Part shown: piece after piece, positions 16,601-24,198 of the stretch
Layout of the letters: each line of letters opens with the position of its first letter
Position numbering within the stretch: position 1 is the stretch's first letter
Assembly: GCA_012838705.1 (NCBI GenBank)
Contig: DUOT01000172.1
Location: 1 to 37,674 of the forward strand
Source: Acholeplasmataceae bacterium
GTDB taxonomy: Bacteria; Bacillota_I; Bacilli_A; ML615J-28; CAG-698
DNA length: 37,674 nucleotides
Direction of reading: 5' to 3'
Notes under the pieces: generated by a model
What the model was told of the DNA's origin: nothing
Databases searched by the model: none
What the model saw: only the letters and a program-made list of their open reading frames with translations
Program-made: the position numbers and the translations under genes

Positions 16601-17266
16601 CAACTTGGAATATTAAAAAGTCACAATGAAGAAATAGAGCTTGGCGTCTGGGGTGCAAAAGCATACGAGTACAAGCGTCGCATGGAGACCACTCTTTATG
16701 GCGCAGACATGTACAACGTCCAGGATGCCATAACCGCAATGCCATATAAGGAAAGAGCTTACGCTCGTGCGTTCCTTGAGAATGCAAGTGAGAAAGAGCG
16801 AGAAGAGGTTCTGGAGCTCGTTCCAAGAAATATGCGTAGATTCTTCCAGACTCAATGGGGTATGGAAGTTGACGAACGTCCCAAGCTGGATGAATACTTC
16901 GCAACAAGATTTCTCCCTGGTCCTGATTGGGAGGGCTGGAGACCAGATAAAGACCTAACCGACGTTAAGGTTAAGGTTATTCGCAGAGAAGGCGCAGAGA
17001 TGACAGAGTTTAATCTCTGGCCTGACGATGTCGCCAAAGCGGAGGCGAATAACGCACCAGCTCTGCCAATCTTCAACATTAACACTCAGGCGAGAAATGT
17101 GAGAAGAGTGTTAGAAGAAACACTAAGAGGCGCAGGTCTCAAAAATGTTTCTGTGGTTGTCATGCCGACAGCAGGAGACGGAATAAACATCGACTTTGAC
17201 TATGAGCAAGACAGACAAGAGGAGTTCAGAGCCTACTCCTTAAACAATATCAATGCTATATTTTAA
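10673..17266 (+). CDS. Giant protein 1: tape-measure-slot protein with SNase-like domain
   Basis: This 2197-residue protein starts at GTG with AAAGGAGG 9 bases upstream. Hydrophobic segments occur at about residues 34-54, 900-921 and 1810-1855. Residues ~1628-1732 form a second staphylococcal-nuclease-like domain (FVVKDVLDKHRFTVYG, TLAGVDIPSS, AVVYESDG, SLIRSGLA). D1658 is kept at the Asp40 site, but S1661 replaces Glu43, T1653 replaces Arg35, and R1703 is one position off the Arg87 site, so activity is doubtful. The region after ~1860 is very rich in Arg, Lys and Glu helices. It follows the chaperones, where the tape measure normally is, and its size would suit a long tail. The short C-terminal beta-alpha-beta stretch resembles tape-measure ends. 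It is best read as a tape measure or lumen protein; the function is not proven. Confidence 0.65.
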   Translation: MAKNRYSDYLGGASSRFVQEEYNAQDDRTSPGKVVAGVALGVVALGAVAYSGALRSPIQQISKRLASADLGPSRAVIQGLRNWAKNPSDLRHGVNRILSREYQEGFSRLRNIPRAISDEVAAASSRLSKTTGRHLLDNIPSEFETRMVGHLADQENIVQMASGYAKRNFATKIIDGTMATNRAYDEGMRDAFRRISGVVREISPISMNRMSRDQWSRLMKERLGDSFNQSAVEEAWNQLSRLNIHRTQKLGDRVHSQFINKEEIKRLARLRKSGRAGMERTILEARFRAERDYYKMVNRNTKMLREEFHKQMMVNASKDKLLQKATGFRQATVGDLHDAGLLGKILIPKRGKGQMEEFNLGELLADARSKRAQSLRKLSAGTGIYVNDSGEIVDMRKLTSVPGDVLDFLTYETRIPVAGFNPLRVMHVHSRRQTAHMQQFRFGTLKSVQPWITEAASKEQAKLGSDFIRFGKHLYSFETGDILRNADGVVDTWYATHSRRGQLSTMTTKMVGATARERVRPEGWRGTLHDIGQFLDIGFQDEDSILQKLASIKNKRSDPNWIPNRARLITDLDQTPNTADFYESFEFIRNEARRKSKQFSSDAWGVLTSTPAYQELFDGKVLKFDTPEDIASSLQTVLNTERRSRSIYENELTRYWNEYANNPSMFLHSVAHDPDNMQRLETITKTIQKEVLSRIEEQAEHPINFLDFIENSGLYGSDAREGKHTVLSFILDNLGESVDRERSDDINRLMSALRSRTDEGEQVRQVINEFAEHVSPWYRPVEPETYPKFEYFKSSFDEDIISSDVLWMRGKRKLPIKEAWELIADINDQTKRDAFFKGTTSWAKQWVAGRHDMGNVTTATFIPYSYLERLNTAIAPSGLALSSRHLGSALDLAKGFGLNRYGLAYAAFALGGGGILGYVNWEIGQLLGKTPTAMAADVVAGTHKATAALRDATGVTSTFKWLRSVTPGSELLTEIPGGQFLDFTQSYEDLEEYYEHGQDPVRKGRYWTLGNTPFQGGRVKYYRPNWYQRAQADIMHTDVMYGSGQEHYRRTPFPTLRNPLAPIWYFADPYYYDRKHYYDRPYPVTGGLAELEEIPIVGSTLNATVGQILKPTRYMHEEQWASNTAKETIANINEYEKARATNKIRGTITPSGRIRFGDAWRGTQGLSPEFGDVIYEEDADTEMLVDGAGSVPLSTSQPGQDMSGGAFPRLFYRPRSSGSGREAVAQINVATKERAMRQPPADMIQTTSPQYAFREGIADIYQIGGIYGFGAKMAFGEPYMDRSVLENAYRMHSASDRFWDMELGGWLFGANLSEITRRFIPPDKGDYFNPIRNTMPSWMPGNTYFKNFQIGDPYSKVESGEYRLPGAGYEAINDVGGVTMRLEAQMLSRSSKELINYFLLNEMPAEEYDELKSRGDNRIRARIMSSWDRKNMLAGDTERKMTIYDRQTNVIGQIDAIINTQYGPEAIQIQTVSEDEFYRIAEQGHAHAKHITELNFMLKPAGATRGGILYVNEEDTYEQAYYNFDYNDQLWYSSYRKVEKARARINKMVKKGQINRFDLYDDFHKFKILADIAPFSDEYRYYNSIVSKSQRLTDEEREEIKRIRKQVSEVKKKHRHFDYQFADANIVQRRFVVKDVLDKHRFTVYGRPGEIFTLAGVDIPSSQTDPVAQEARERIAETIAPMRMVTLGITNDPVHLRNKDTYRTVGAVVYESDGSVLQQSLIRSGLATEDEDDISPAGIHARFNAFERQIGALWERFAHADTPFHTKFLQVRSPLEDYKRREVFGKNWQSWDAPVKNFIRPTLESFSAKNPLVAGFLGGMLGAAFGEPSSPRAKLILGTVGALTTASLSLAQSLQEIQSEERWIPKRRVLEREINEYFDILNFIKWHGLYQHALDMAEEAGEGNVKKLFEEIDQEGRKRRRVTKSQERRKREIVSRHLEEIPEEEMHQEFGLDYLLERIHNWRARRDKRDLGKINWQLGILKSHNEEIELGVWGAKAYEYKRRMETTLYGADMYNVQDAITAMPYKERAYARAFLENASEKEREEVLELVPRNMRRFFQTQWGMEVDERPKLDEYFATRFLPGPDWEGWRPDKDLTDVKVKVIRREGAEMTEFNLWPDDVAKAEANNAPALPIFNINTQARNVRRVLEETLRGAGLKNVSVVVMPTAGDGINIDFDYEQDRQEEFRAYSLNNINAIF
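15557..15868 (+). other. SNase-like domain inside giant protein 1
   Basis: This marks the approximate span of the staphylococcal-nuclease-like domain (residues ~1629-1732). The order of beta strands, the VAQEARERIAE helix and the SLIRSGLA helix matches the family. The GVDIP turn keeps the metal-site aspartate, but the glutamate that activates water is a serine. This is the second such degenerate domain in the tail block. Confidence 0.6.
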
Positions 17267-17285
17267 GTGAGGTGCTAATGTCGTT

Positions 17286-20200
17286 ATGCCACAGAAGAAT
17301 TTCAAAAGCAACCCCAGCAGAACAGCTGCAGATAGAATAGAAGGCGCTGGCATAAAAAGATATTTACCAGGCGAACCAGTACTCTTGTCTCTAAGGCACA
17401 TACAGAGTCAAAAAACAGATCCTTCTGCCTACAAGAGAAAAGAGTTAACCAATCTTCAAAAAATATTGTTGAATGGGCCGAAGCATCCTTTAACATCGAC
17501 TGAGATTTCTGGATTCGTTACTGCTTCAACATACCACAAAACACCACAGCAAGCCGTGGAAACATTCGACAGTATTCTCAATGGAAACAAACAACTTGTG
17601 GCATGGGACACAGAAATATTAGGGCTAAATAAGTTCGATCCAAATGTGCATGGCGGATTGGACTTATTTATGCCTACTGAAATATCTCTTAGGGCTTACA
17701 GTCCTAAGCAGGGAAGGGGCAACTTGTTAAGCAAAACAAGCCCCTTCCAGCACCATTCATCTATAAGTGTTTTGGTAAAACCAACCGAAGAACTGCAGAA
17801 AAACTACAGAGCGCTAATTGAGAAGGTAAGACAAGGAAGAAGTTTGACGCAATCTGAAAGGCGTACTTTTGTTGACTTAATGCGCTACTCTCAAATAGAA
17901 GATCCAGCTTCCTTTTCTGGAGTGTTCGGTATCAATCTAAAGAACGTGCATTTGTTTAATACGGGCGCATCCTTCATCAAGAGGAAGAACGGTATATTTG
18001 TGAAGCACCATGGAATGTTCTCAGGCAAGGGCATTCATGACTCTCTGTTGAAACAAAAGGCTGGCATCAAAACACTTCAAAGCCTAATACCGCACGCCGA
18101 GAGTGGCTTAGAGTCTCTAATTGGGTTTGGCATGTCTACTGATCAAGTTCAGAATCTTGTTGATGGCTTCATAGCTCAACATCAGAACTCAGTTTTCGTC
18201 GGTATGAACCAATTGGGTTTCGACATACCAGTAATGCAACAGTACTACAAGAAGCTTGGCAAAAAATTCAATATGCCAGCCAACCAACTCGATTTCTACC
18301 ATTTAGCGAGCAGCCTTTACACAAACCCAGAGGATCTCCATACCGAGCTATTGGGGAAGCAGGTCTCAAGAATAGGAAGAAGAACAGAGATAAACTTCAC
18401 TCTAGAGTCCATCCTGGAAACGCTTGGCGTAAAAGAACAGCCACATAGCGCTTACGAAGACGCTGGTCTTCTGGTGAATGAAGCACTGAATAAAACATAT
18501 AAAACCTTAAAAAGGCGCATGGACAAAGACGTAGCGTTTAATCCGCTCTCTCTTGACCAACCACACATAGCGAGAAATACTCCGATCAAGAAAGGGGATA
18601 CGCTATTTGCGTTTAGAAGTTTCTACTCAAAGGATGACGAGCTATCTTTCGCCGTAGAAAGAGACATATTTGATGAAAACAAGTTGGTCCAAGTTTACGG
18701 AGATTATAAGGGTAATAGTAGGGCTTTCTACAAAGTTCAAGACATCTGGAAACAAACAGTAGACCAAGATGAAATGAAAGATATTTTTGGAGTTACTCTG
18801 CTCGATGAAGAAATTGGCAGAGAGCTTCGTATAGCCGCAGAAAGTCCTGAACTTCTCGCTGCCAAAATCCAAAGTTTCGCTGTAACCCAGGATGTCTATG
18901 GCAAGGAGTCAAGACAAGTTCTTGTTGAGGCCGTAGCAAACGACAGAGCTAGACGACTCTATGAACGAATGTTTGAGTTTAGGACTAGCCCCAAGCAACA
19001 AAGCAGAGGAATAAGTCTAGCTAGAAACCTATATTCTATTGCAAGCGAGCTAGAAGACGGATACACTCAGCAAGATTTAATCAACGCATTCAAATCACGC
19101 AACATTAACTCTCAAGCAACCCTAAGAGACTTCCAGACTCTATTCCCTAGACTTAAATCAGAAGCTGAAGTAATGCTTAGTGCGATTGGAAAAATAGACG
19201 AAGCCGTAGAAACACAGGGCAATAGGATTAACGCTGACGCTGCATGGTTGGCTTTTTACAATAGACTTCCAGAGCACGTTGAGTCCATTGAGAGACTTAA
19301 TTGGAACAACAAGGGAGTTTATGTAAGAAACGCCCTGTATGATGGAACAACTTTGATCAATCTCCAAAATATAGACACAGCCAAGGCTTCTCTCTTCGGT
19401 GTTATTGATAATAACATCGGCAACAAGTTTATCTCAAAAGCATATCAAGACTCAGCTAGGGAGCAATACCTATCCAGAGAGATAATTGATGATCTGATTG
19501 AGAGAGAAATCCTGAGCTACTCTGACGCTAAAAGGATATTGGAACAAGATGGCATCGGAAACAAAATATCTAAGTTGATATCAGTTCTCTATGAAAAGCC
19601 AGAAGCCGATATGCTCCCAGCAGTAGAAGTGGAAAGTATGAGGGCTAGAGCCAACTTCAATCTTTCCGACATCGGCGAAAGTTTCATATATCAAGCTATT
19701 GAAGAATCTATTGATGAAGTAAGGAATGTAATGGCTATGCCGAGAGCGGAAGCTGACATTTCTATTCAATTGCTTGAGAAAATGAGAGAGATGGATATTT
19801 ACCAGAAAGATGAGCAAAGGCAAGCTATAGCCGAATTTGCATCTAAAATATATCAAGACTTGACTGGTAAGGGAGTTCAAGTCGATTTCGTCAAGCGTGT
19901 TCTCCCTGGAGACCAAACAGCTCTCCAACTAGTTATGTATTCCAACAAGAATCATGCAAGTGTGGCTCGTGCATTACTTGAAGGTAAACACACTGGTGTT
20001 GCAGCGACGTGGCAACTTCCAACATTTGACGAGAGTGGCAATATCGTTTTTGGAAAGCAAGCAAAGCTTAGACAGCACTTCTTGAGATATAGTAAAGAGG
20101 GGCCATTAGAGCGTGTTGGCATTCTAGATATGCTTTATGATCAATTTTCTTATTCTTATGGCATAGAGGGTATTGCCAGAGAAATTCGTGAAGGCAATAT

Positions 20201-23200
20201 TGAAGAAGCTCACAGGCTTATTAGCCGCAGAACTAATGACGCAATCAAAAGGCTTGGTGGTTCCACCAAATACATTAGAAGCTCTGAAAGAGATTATGCT
20301 GATGTTTCAAAATATGGACGGACTCTCTCTGATGTGAATAAAGAGCGACATCTTATTATTGCCGAACTTGCCAAACAAGAGTATGGCAGAGAGTGGGGAG
20401 ATCTGGGGATTATCCAAAAAGAAGACTTCATGCGTCGCAAACTCCCTGAAATCCTTCAGAAGAGTGGCATGGATATTGGGTACATCAATGCGCACTCAAT
20501 TAAGTCTGATCATATTATGGCTGGTAAAATTGCAGTTCACGACATTAGAAAATGGTCTGCATTTGGGACATACGGCGCAACAACTCGTGACAACATAGTT
20601 CAGTTTTTAAACTACGTACCAGTCAGTGAGGAAGCCTCAGTAGCAATAGTTAAGAGTGGTGCGAAAGGTTTAGTTCCAGGCTCGTTTTCTAGAACCGCAT
20701 CTGGTATAGCTGCAGAGATGCAAACAACCAAAAACCACACTACTGGTATTTCTGCAATAGGTGTTATAGCCAACGACCAAGACTTGGAAACACTTAGAAA
20801 AATGGCTATCGAGAAAGCCAGGCGTGATGGCGCTGACGATGTGGTTAGAGAGCTAGAGAGTTTAGCTCTAACTAGACCAAGAACTTACGAGAACTCAATA
20901 GTTTTTAGACAGAGCTTTATTGATAATTTTGAAGTGACTCAATCTAAAAACTATCAATTTGCTGTCGTAGATGCCACAGAGGAGTTCATTGCCATTGCTG
21001 ATAGATTCAGAGCTGGAGAAGCAATATCTATTGATGATCCTAAGTTTACCTACGCAAGATTCCTTCAAGGCGAGGACGACGAAGTATTAAGGCGGTTTGA
21101 CCTCCTTAAAAAGGGTGGCAAAATAGACGTCGTAGATATTCAGCAAGAGAACGGGATATTTAATGTAACCGTTACATCCAAGAGGAAGGCTAGCATTGCT
21201 GATAAGTTTGCCGTCGAAAGCGAGAAGGGAACTGGTGGTTCTATCATCAGCGATATGGCGGCAAACTATATGTTTGGCGAAGACGTTCAGTATGCTTACT
21301 GGACGAACATGATAAAACACAGAGACTTCAATGCATATCTAAAGGGTATGTGGAACTACGCCGCTTTAGAATCTCTAGCTGAGGGTAGAGAAGAAGAATT
21401 CGCAAGAGCCACAAAAAAATACTTTGGCTTCACTCCAGAGAAAAAAGTAGCATGGCATGGTGGCGTGTATTACGAGGTACCAGACGTAATATATAACAAA
21501 GGTGAGAACGCCATCGCTGACATGATGAATCTCTATAAAGAGATGGGATACAGTGAAGGCATCTGGCTAGGCGAAGGTGACATGAGAGTATACCTAAGAC
21601 GAGAGATGAACGAGGTCAGGCTCATGAATGTAAACACCGAACTCAGGTCAGCCAACGTAAGAGGTCACGGCCAAGGTATAAAATTTGGCATGCGTGAATG
21701 GCAAGCGCTTGAAAGGCGAGGTTTAGCATACAAGGATCCAGTATTAAGAACCATGTATGATCGTGGTGGGGCAAGCAACCTAACCGAAATAGGCAGATGG
21801 CTCCAAGATGGGCTAGACTCAGACCCACAGAGAAAAGAGTATCTCGCCCAAGCAAGAGGATTTGTTAAAACGCTCGACTCAGTGTTTGGAGAGGTAGATG
21901 ATTTAGCAGAATCACAGTTCATGACAATATCAGACTTTAAACCGCTTTCAAGGCGAACTGGTCTTTTTACTGACGTAGATATAGCTGGAACAGTATTTGA
22001 TCAAAGAAGGTTTTTCAAGAAAGCAACAGGCGATATTGTTCAAGATGGGTTTTATCTAGACCTAGGTACAGATATTACCATAGACATGGGCAAAGGCAAA
22101 TTCAAAACCATTGATAAGCTATGGATCGGCCCTCAAAAACTTGGAATGACTGAAGACAATCTCTATGTCATGAGTATGGACAAGAGAAAACTAGCAGACC
22201 TTTTAGACACAGTTGCGGAATTCCATGCGCTTTATGATATGCCAGATGCCCTAGATGATCAGGTAGTTAAAGATAGCGCACAGCAACTCAAATCCAAAAT
22301 GTCTACTCAGATCCGTGACTGGCTGGATGAAGCCGCTTATGAGCTCACAGACTCCAAGAGCTCTACGTTCGAGCGAGTTCTCGGCGGAAGAATGCCCACA
22401 TCTTTAATGAGTAGATTACAGATAGCATCTCCTCTAGCATACACGGATGGCACTCTATCTTATGATGATCTAGCCACTATATTTGTCTCCAGAGACCGAA
22501 TGGCAGAAGTCTTTGGAGAAAAAACTTTAACCAGTAGAATCAAACTAGATGGAGGAGGAACGACTACTCTTGAAGAATATTTATTAACAGAGGGTATTGA
22601 GGCTTACGGAGAGCGCTTTCCGCTCATTCACCAAAAGGGACTAACCTCAGTTAATATAAAGATTTCCAATGAATTAGAAGGCAATGCTGCTATAATTTCC
22701 CCATCTCTAGCTGAGTTCATGGATGGTGACATGGACGGCGACATCCTTGGTAAGGCAATAGCATGGTTGCAAGACATGAACCCCCTAGAGTCAAGTAGTG
22801 TGGCTAGCAGAAAAAGATTCTGGGCAACTCAAGAAGAGCTAAAAAAAGCCAGGATAGCTCAAATATTCGGAGATGAAGAACTTATAACTCAAGGCCTTGG
22901 AGATCTTCAGTACGATACTCATGCCCACATAATGGACAGACTTCTAGATAAAGAGACTGGTGTTTTCGCTGCAGGCAAATACAGCCGAGAAAAAGCATTC
23001 TCTGAGGCCCTCATTCAAGAAGGAGTCACTAATCTAGCTGATGATGCGCTCAACGATAGTGCAACACTTTCTGCCAAAATAACAAGACAATCCATTGGTC
23101 GTCTATCAAATATATCGGCAAAGATAAGCTCTATTGCACAGGACATCTACAAAGGAGACTTTGATAGATATGGCAATGAAGAGAGCTATTTGAAATTCCT

Positions 23201-24188
23201 ACAGATTGAAGAGTTCGGAAGAGTACTAGAGCAAAACGTTGGTTTCTCATCTAAGCACTTTACTGAGGGCTCTTCCTTACTGGCAATCGAAACACTGGTT
23301 CACCAATTAAGTTCATCTGAAGATGCCGACAGGGACATTTTGCTTGACACTCTAAGGATTCTAGATATAGACAGTAGCAAAATTAAAGTCCGAATGGCAA
23401 GAGATCTAGACAGCCCTGCATGGGCTATGGAAGAAATAGTCGATACATTTGTTGAGATGAAGTCAATGATAGGCAGACATTGGAATGACCTTCAACTAAA
23501 AGTTGGTCTTTCTGGATTAAGAACTGCGCCAGAAGCCTATGAAGCTCTTACTAGCTCTGGTGGAATTGTCGACTCAAAGATGGTTAGCTTCTTAGAAAAG
23601 ATCGATATGCTTCAGGAGGCTGGCTATTACGTTGATCGTAGTAAAAGGCCAAAGCTTGGTGTTCCTCAGACATTTACCGACTTGCTTGAAAGTGGACACA
23701 CACAAGTAGGCGGAGCGACACGAGAAGCAATTAGTGAGGCAACAGAGCAAGCAACATCTCAGCTAAGTAGACTTGGTGACGCTGTAGGCGAAACCATAGA
23801 AGATATAAGCACTCAAATGAGTGCACAAAAGGGTCTAAAAACTGGACTTGCTGTTATGGGTGGTATGCTCGCTATCGGGCTGGCGCTAAGAGTGATGAAT
23901 CCTAGAGATTCGGATGTCATTCCCGACGAACCCCCGCCCCCAGTAACAACTCATAACTTAGGTCCAAGAAGCGCCTACGTAGAAGAAGATTCTCCGCAAA
24001 CACGTGGACTCAAAGTTAATATTAGAGCGACTGGTACTGCTGGAGGACATGAAGCAGCTAGCTATGTAGATCAGGCTATGAATAACGGAATGCCTTTTAC
24101 TGTAAGAACACATGTAAACGTAACAGATAACACTCAAAAATTCAGTCCACAATTCCTGCAAAACATGTTTGCAGAGAGCCTGAGATAG
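17286..24188 (+). CDS. Giant protein 2: DEDDh exonuclease fused to single-chain RNA polymerase (putative virion RNAP)
   Basis: This is a 2300-residue protein. The N-terminus has a complete DEDDh exonuclease set: D108 and E110 (WDTEILGL), D313 (NQLGFDIPVM), H387 and D392 (HSAYEDA). The centre and C-terminal half match multisubunit RNA polymerase in beta-then-beta' order. KRKASIADKFA...EKG (K1307, K1314) resembles the beta KRRIQPGDKMAGRHGNKG block. GQGIKFGMREWQALERRG (1462-1479) resembles beta GGQRFGEMEVWALEAYG. GRMPTSLMSR (1701-1710) resembles beta' GRFRQNLLGK. RFPLIHQKGL (1777-1786) resembles beta' RAPTLHRLGI. DGDMDGD (1813-1819) is the catalytic DxDxDGD form. LADDAL (1917-1922) may be trigger-loop-like. 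A membrane-like segment lies at ~2183-2203, before a tape-measure-like end. Its place among tail genes suggests packaging in the virion, like crAss-like phage RNA polymerases. Homology is strong by motif; packaging and activity are inferred. Confidence 0.85.
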   Translation: MPQKNFKSNPSRTAADRIEGAGIKRYLPGEPVLLSLRHIQSQKTDPSAYKRKELTNLQKILLNGPKHPLTSTEISGFVTASTYHKTPQQAVETFDSILNGNKQLVAWDTEILGLNKFDPNVHGGLDLFMPTEISLRAYSPKQGRGNLLSKTSPFQHHSSISVLVKPTEELQKNYRALIEKVRQGRSLTQSERRTFVDLMRYSQIEDPASFSGVFGINLKNVHLFNTGASFIKRKNGIFVKHHGMFSGKGIHDSLLKQKAGIKTLQSLIPHAESGLESLIGFGMSTDQVQNLVDGFIAQHQNSVFVGMNQLGFDIPVMQQYYKKLGKKFNMPANQLDFYHLASSLYTNPEDLHTELLGKQVSRIGRRTEINFTLESILETLGVKEQPHSAYEDAGLLVNEALNKTYKTLKRRMDKDVAFNPLSLDQPHIARNTPIKKGDTLFAFRSFYSKDDELSFAVERDIFDENKLVQVYGDYKGNSRAFYKVQDIWKQTVDQDEMKDIFGVTLLDEEIGRELRIAAESPELLAAKIQSFAVTQDVYGKESRQVLVEAVANDRARRLYERMFEFRTSPKQQSRGISLARNLYSIASELEDGYTQQDLINAFKSRNINSQATLRDFQTLFPRLKSEAEVMLSAIGKIDEAVETQGNRINADAAWLAFYNRLPEHVESIERLNWNNKGVYVRNALYDGTTLINLQNIDTAKASLFGVIDNNIGNKFISKAYQDSAREQYLSREIIDDLIEREILSYSDAKRILEQDGIGNKISKLISVLYEKPEADMLPAVEVESMRARANFNLSDIGESFIYQAIEESIDEVRNVMAMPRAEADISIQLLEKMREMDIYQKDEQRQAIAEFASKIYQDLTGKGVQVDFVKRVLPGDQTALQLVMYSNKNHASVARALLEGKHTGVAATWQLPTFDESGNIVFGKQAKLRQHFLRYSKEGPLERVGILDMLYDQFSYSYGIEGIAREIREGNIEEAHRLISRRTNDAIKRLGGSTKYIRSSERDYADVSKYGRTLSDVNKERHLIIAELAKQEYGREWGDLGIIQKEDFMRRKLPEILQKSGMDIGYINAHSIKSDHIMAGKIAVHDIRKWSAFGTYGATTRDNIVQFLNYVPVSEEASVAIVKSGAKGLVPGSFSRTASGIAAEMQTTKNHTTGISAIGVIANDQDLETLRKMAIEKARRDGADDVVRELESLALTRPRTYENSIVFRQSFIDNFEVTQSKNYQFAVVDATEEFIAIADRFRAGEAISIDDPKFTYARFLQGEDDEVLRRFDLLKKGGKIDVVDIQQENGIFNVTVTSKRKASIADKFAVESEKGTGGSIISDMAANYMFGEDVQYAYWTNMIKHRDFNAYLKGMWNYAALESLAEGREEEFARATKKYFGFTPEKKVAWHGGVYYEVPDVIYNKGENAIADMMNLYKEMGYSEGIWLGEGDMRVYLRREMNEVRLMNVNTELRSANVRGHGQGIKFGMREWQALERRGLAYKDPVLRTMYDRGGASNLTEIGRWLQDGLDSDPQRKEYLAQARGFVKTLDSVFGEVDDLAESQFMTISDFKPLSRRTGLFTDVDIAGTVFDQRRFFKKATGDIVQDGFYLDLGTDITIDMGKGKFKTIDKLWIGPQKLGMTEDNLYVMSMDKRKLADLLDTVAEFHALYDMPDALDDQVVKDSAQQLKSKMSTQIRDWLDEAAYELTDSKSSTFERVLGGRMPTSLMSRLQIASPLAYTDGTLSYDDLATIFVSRDRMAEVFGEKTLTSRIKLDGGGTTTLEEYLLTEGIEAYGERFPLIHQKGLTSVNIKISNELEGNAAIISPSLAEFMDGDMDGDILGKAIAWLQDMNPLESSSVASRKRFWATQEELKKARIAQIFGDEELITQGLGDLQYDTHAHIMDRLLDKETGVFAAGKYSREKAFSEALIQEGVTNLADDALNDSATLSAKITRQSIGRLSNISAKISSIAQDIYKGDFDRYGNEESYLKFLQIEEFGRVLEQNVGFSSKHFTEGSSLLAIETLVHQLSSSEDADRDILLDTLRILDIDSSKIKVRMARDLDSPAWAMEEIVDTFVEMKSMIGRHWNDLQLKVGLSGLRTAPEAYEALTSSGGIVDSKMVSFLEKIDMLQEAGYYVDRSKRPKLGVPQTFTDLLESGHTQVGGATREAISEATEQATSQLSRLGDAVGETIEDISTQMSAQKGLKTGLAVMGGMLAIGLALRVMNPRDSDVIPDEPPPPVTTHNLGPRSAYVEEDSPQTRGLKVNIRATGTAGGHEAASYVDQAMNNGMPFTVRTHVNVTDNTQKFSPQFLQNMFAESLR
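17607..18461 (+). other. DEDDh exonuclease domain of giant protein 2
   Basis: Residues ~105-395 carry the ExoI (D-x-E), ExoII (N-x4-D) and ExoIII (H-x4-D) motifs of the DnaQ/RNase T superfamily, with all five metal-site or catalytic residues present. The gap between ExoI and ExoII is about 200 residues, longer than usual, so an extra domain is inserted. The substrate (RNA or DNA) cannot be read from the sequence. Confidence 0.78.
21180..22742 (+). other. RNA polymerase core motifs (beta to beta') of giant protein 2
   Basis: This stretch runs from the beta-like two-lysine motif (residues 1299-1315) through the beta C-terminal-like motif (1462-1482), the beta'-like GR...LMSR (1701-1710) and RxPxxH (1777-1782) motifs, to the DxDxDGD triad (1813-1819). 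In cellular enzymes these elements build the two double-psi beta-barrels and the active centre. Here they lie in one chain, as in YonO-type enzymes. Confidence 0.82.
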
Positions 24189-24198
24189 GAGGTAGCTC

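Noticed and set aside
10673-17266. Active nuclease in giant protein 1
   Set aside because: The Glu needed by the staphylococcal nuclease mechanism is Ser and one Arg is missing, so I call the domain degenerate.
17278-17340. Programmed -1 shift from the 20-codon frame into the polymerase gene
   Set aside because: The frame relationship is right, but there is no slippery heptamer; the ATG at 17286 is simpler.
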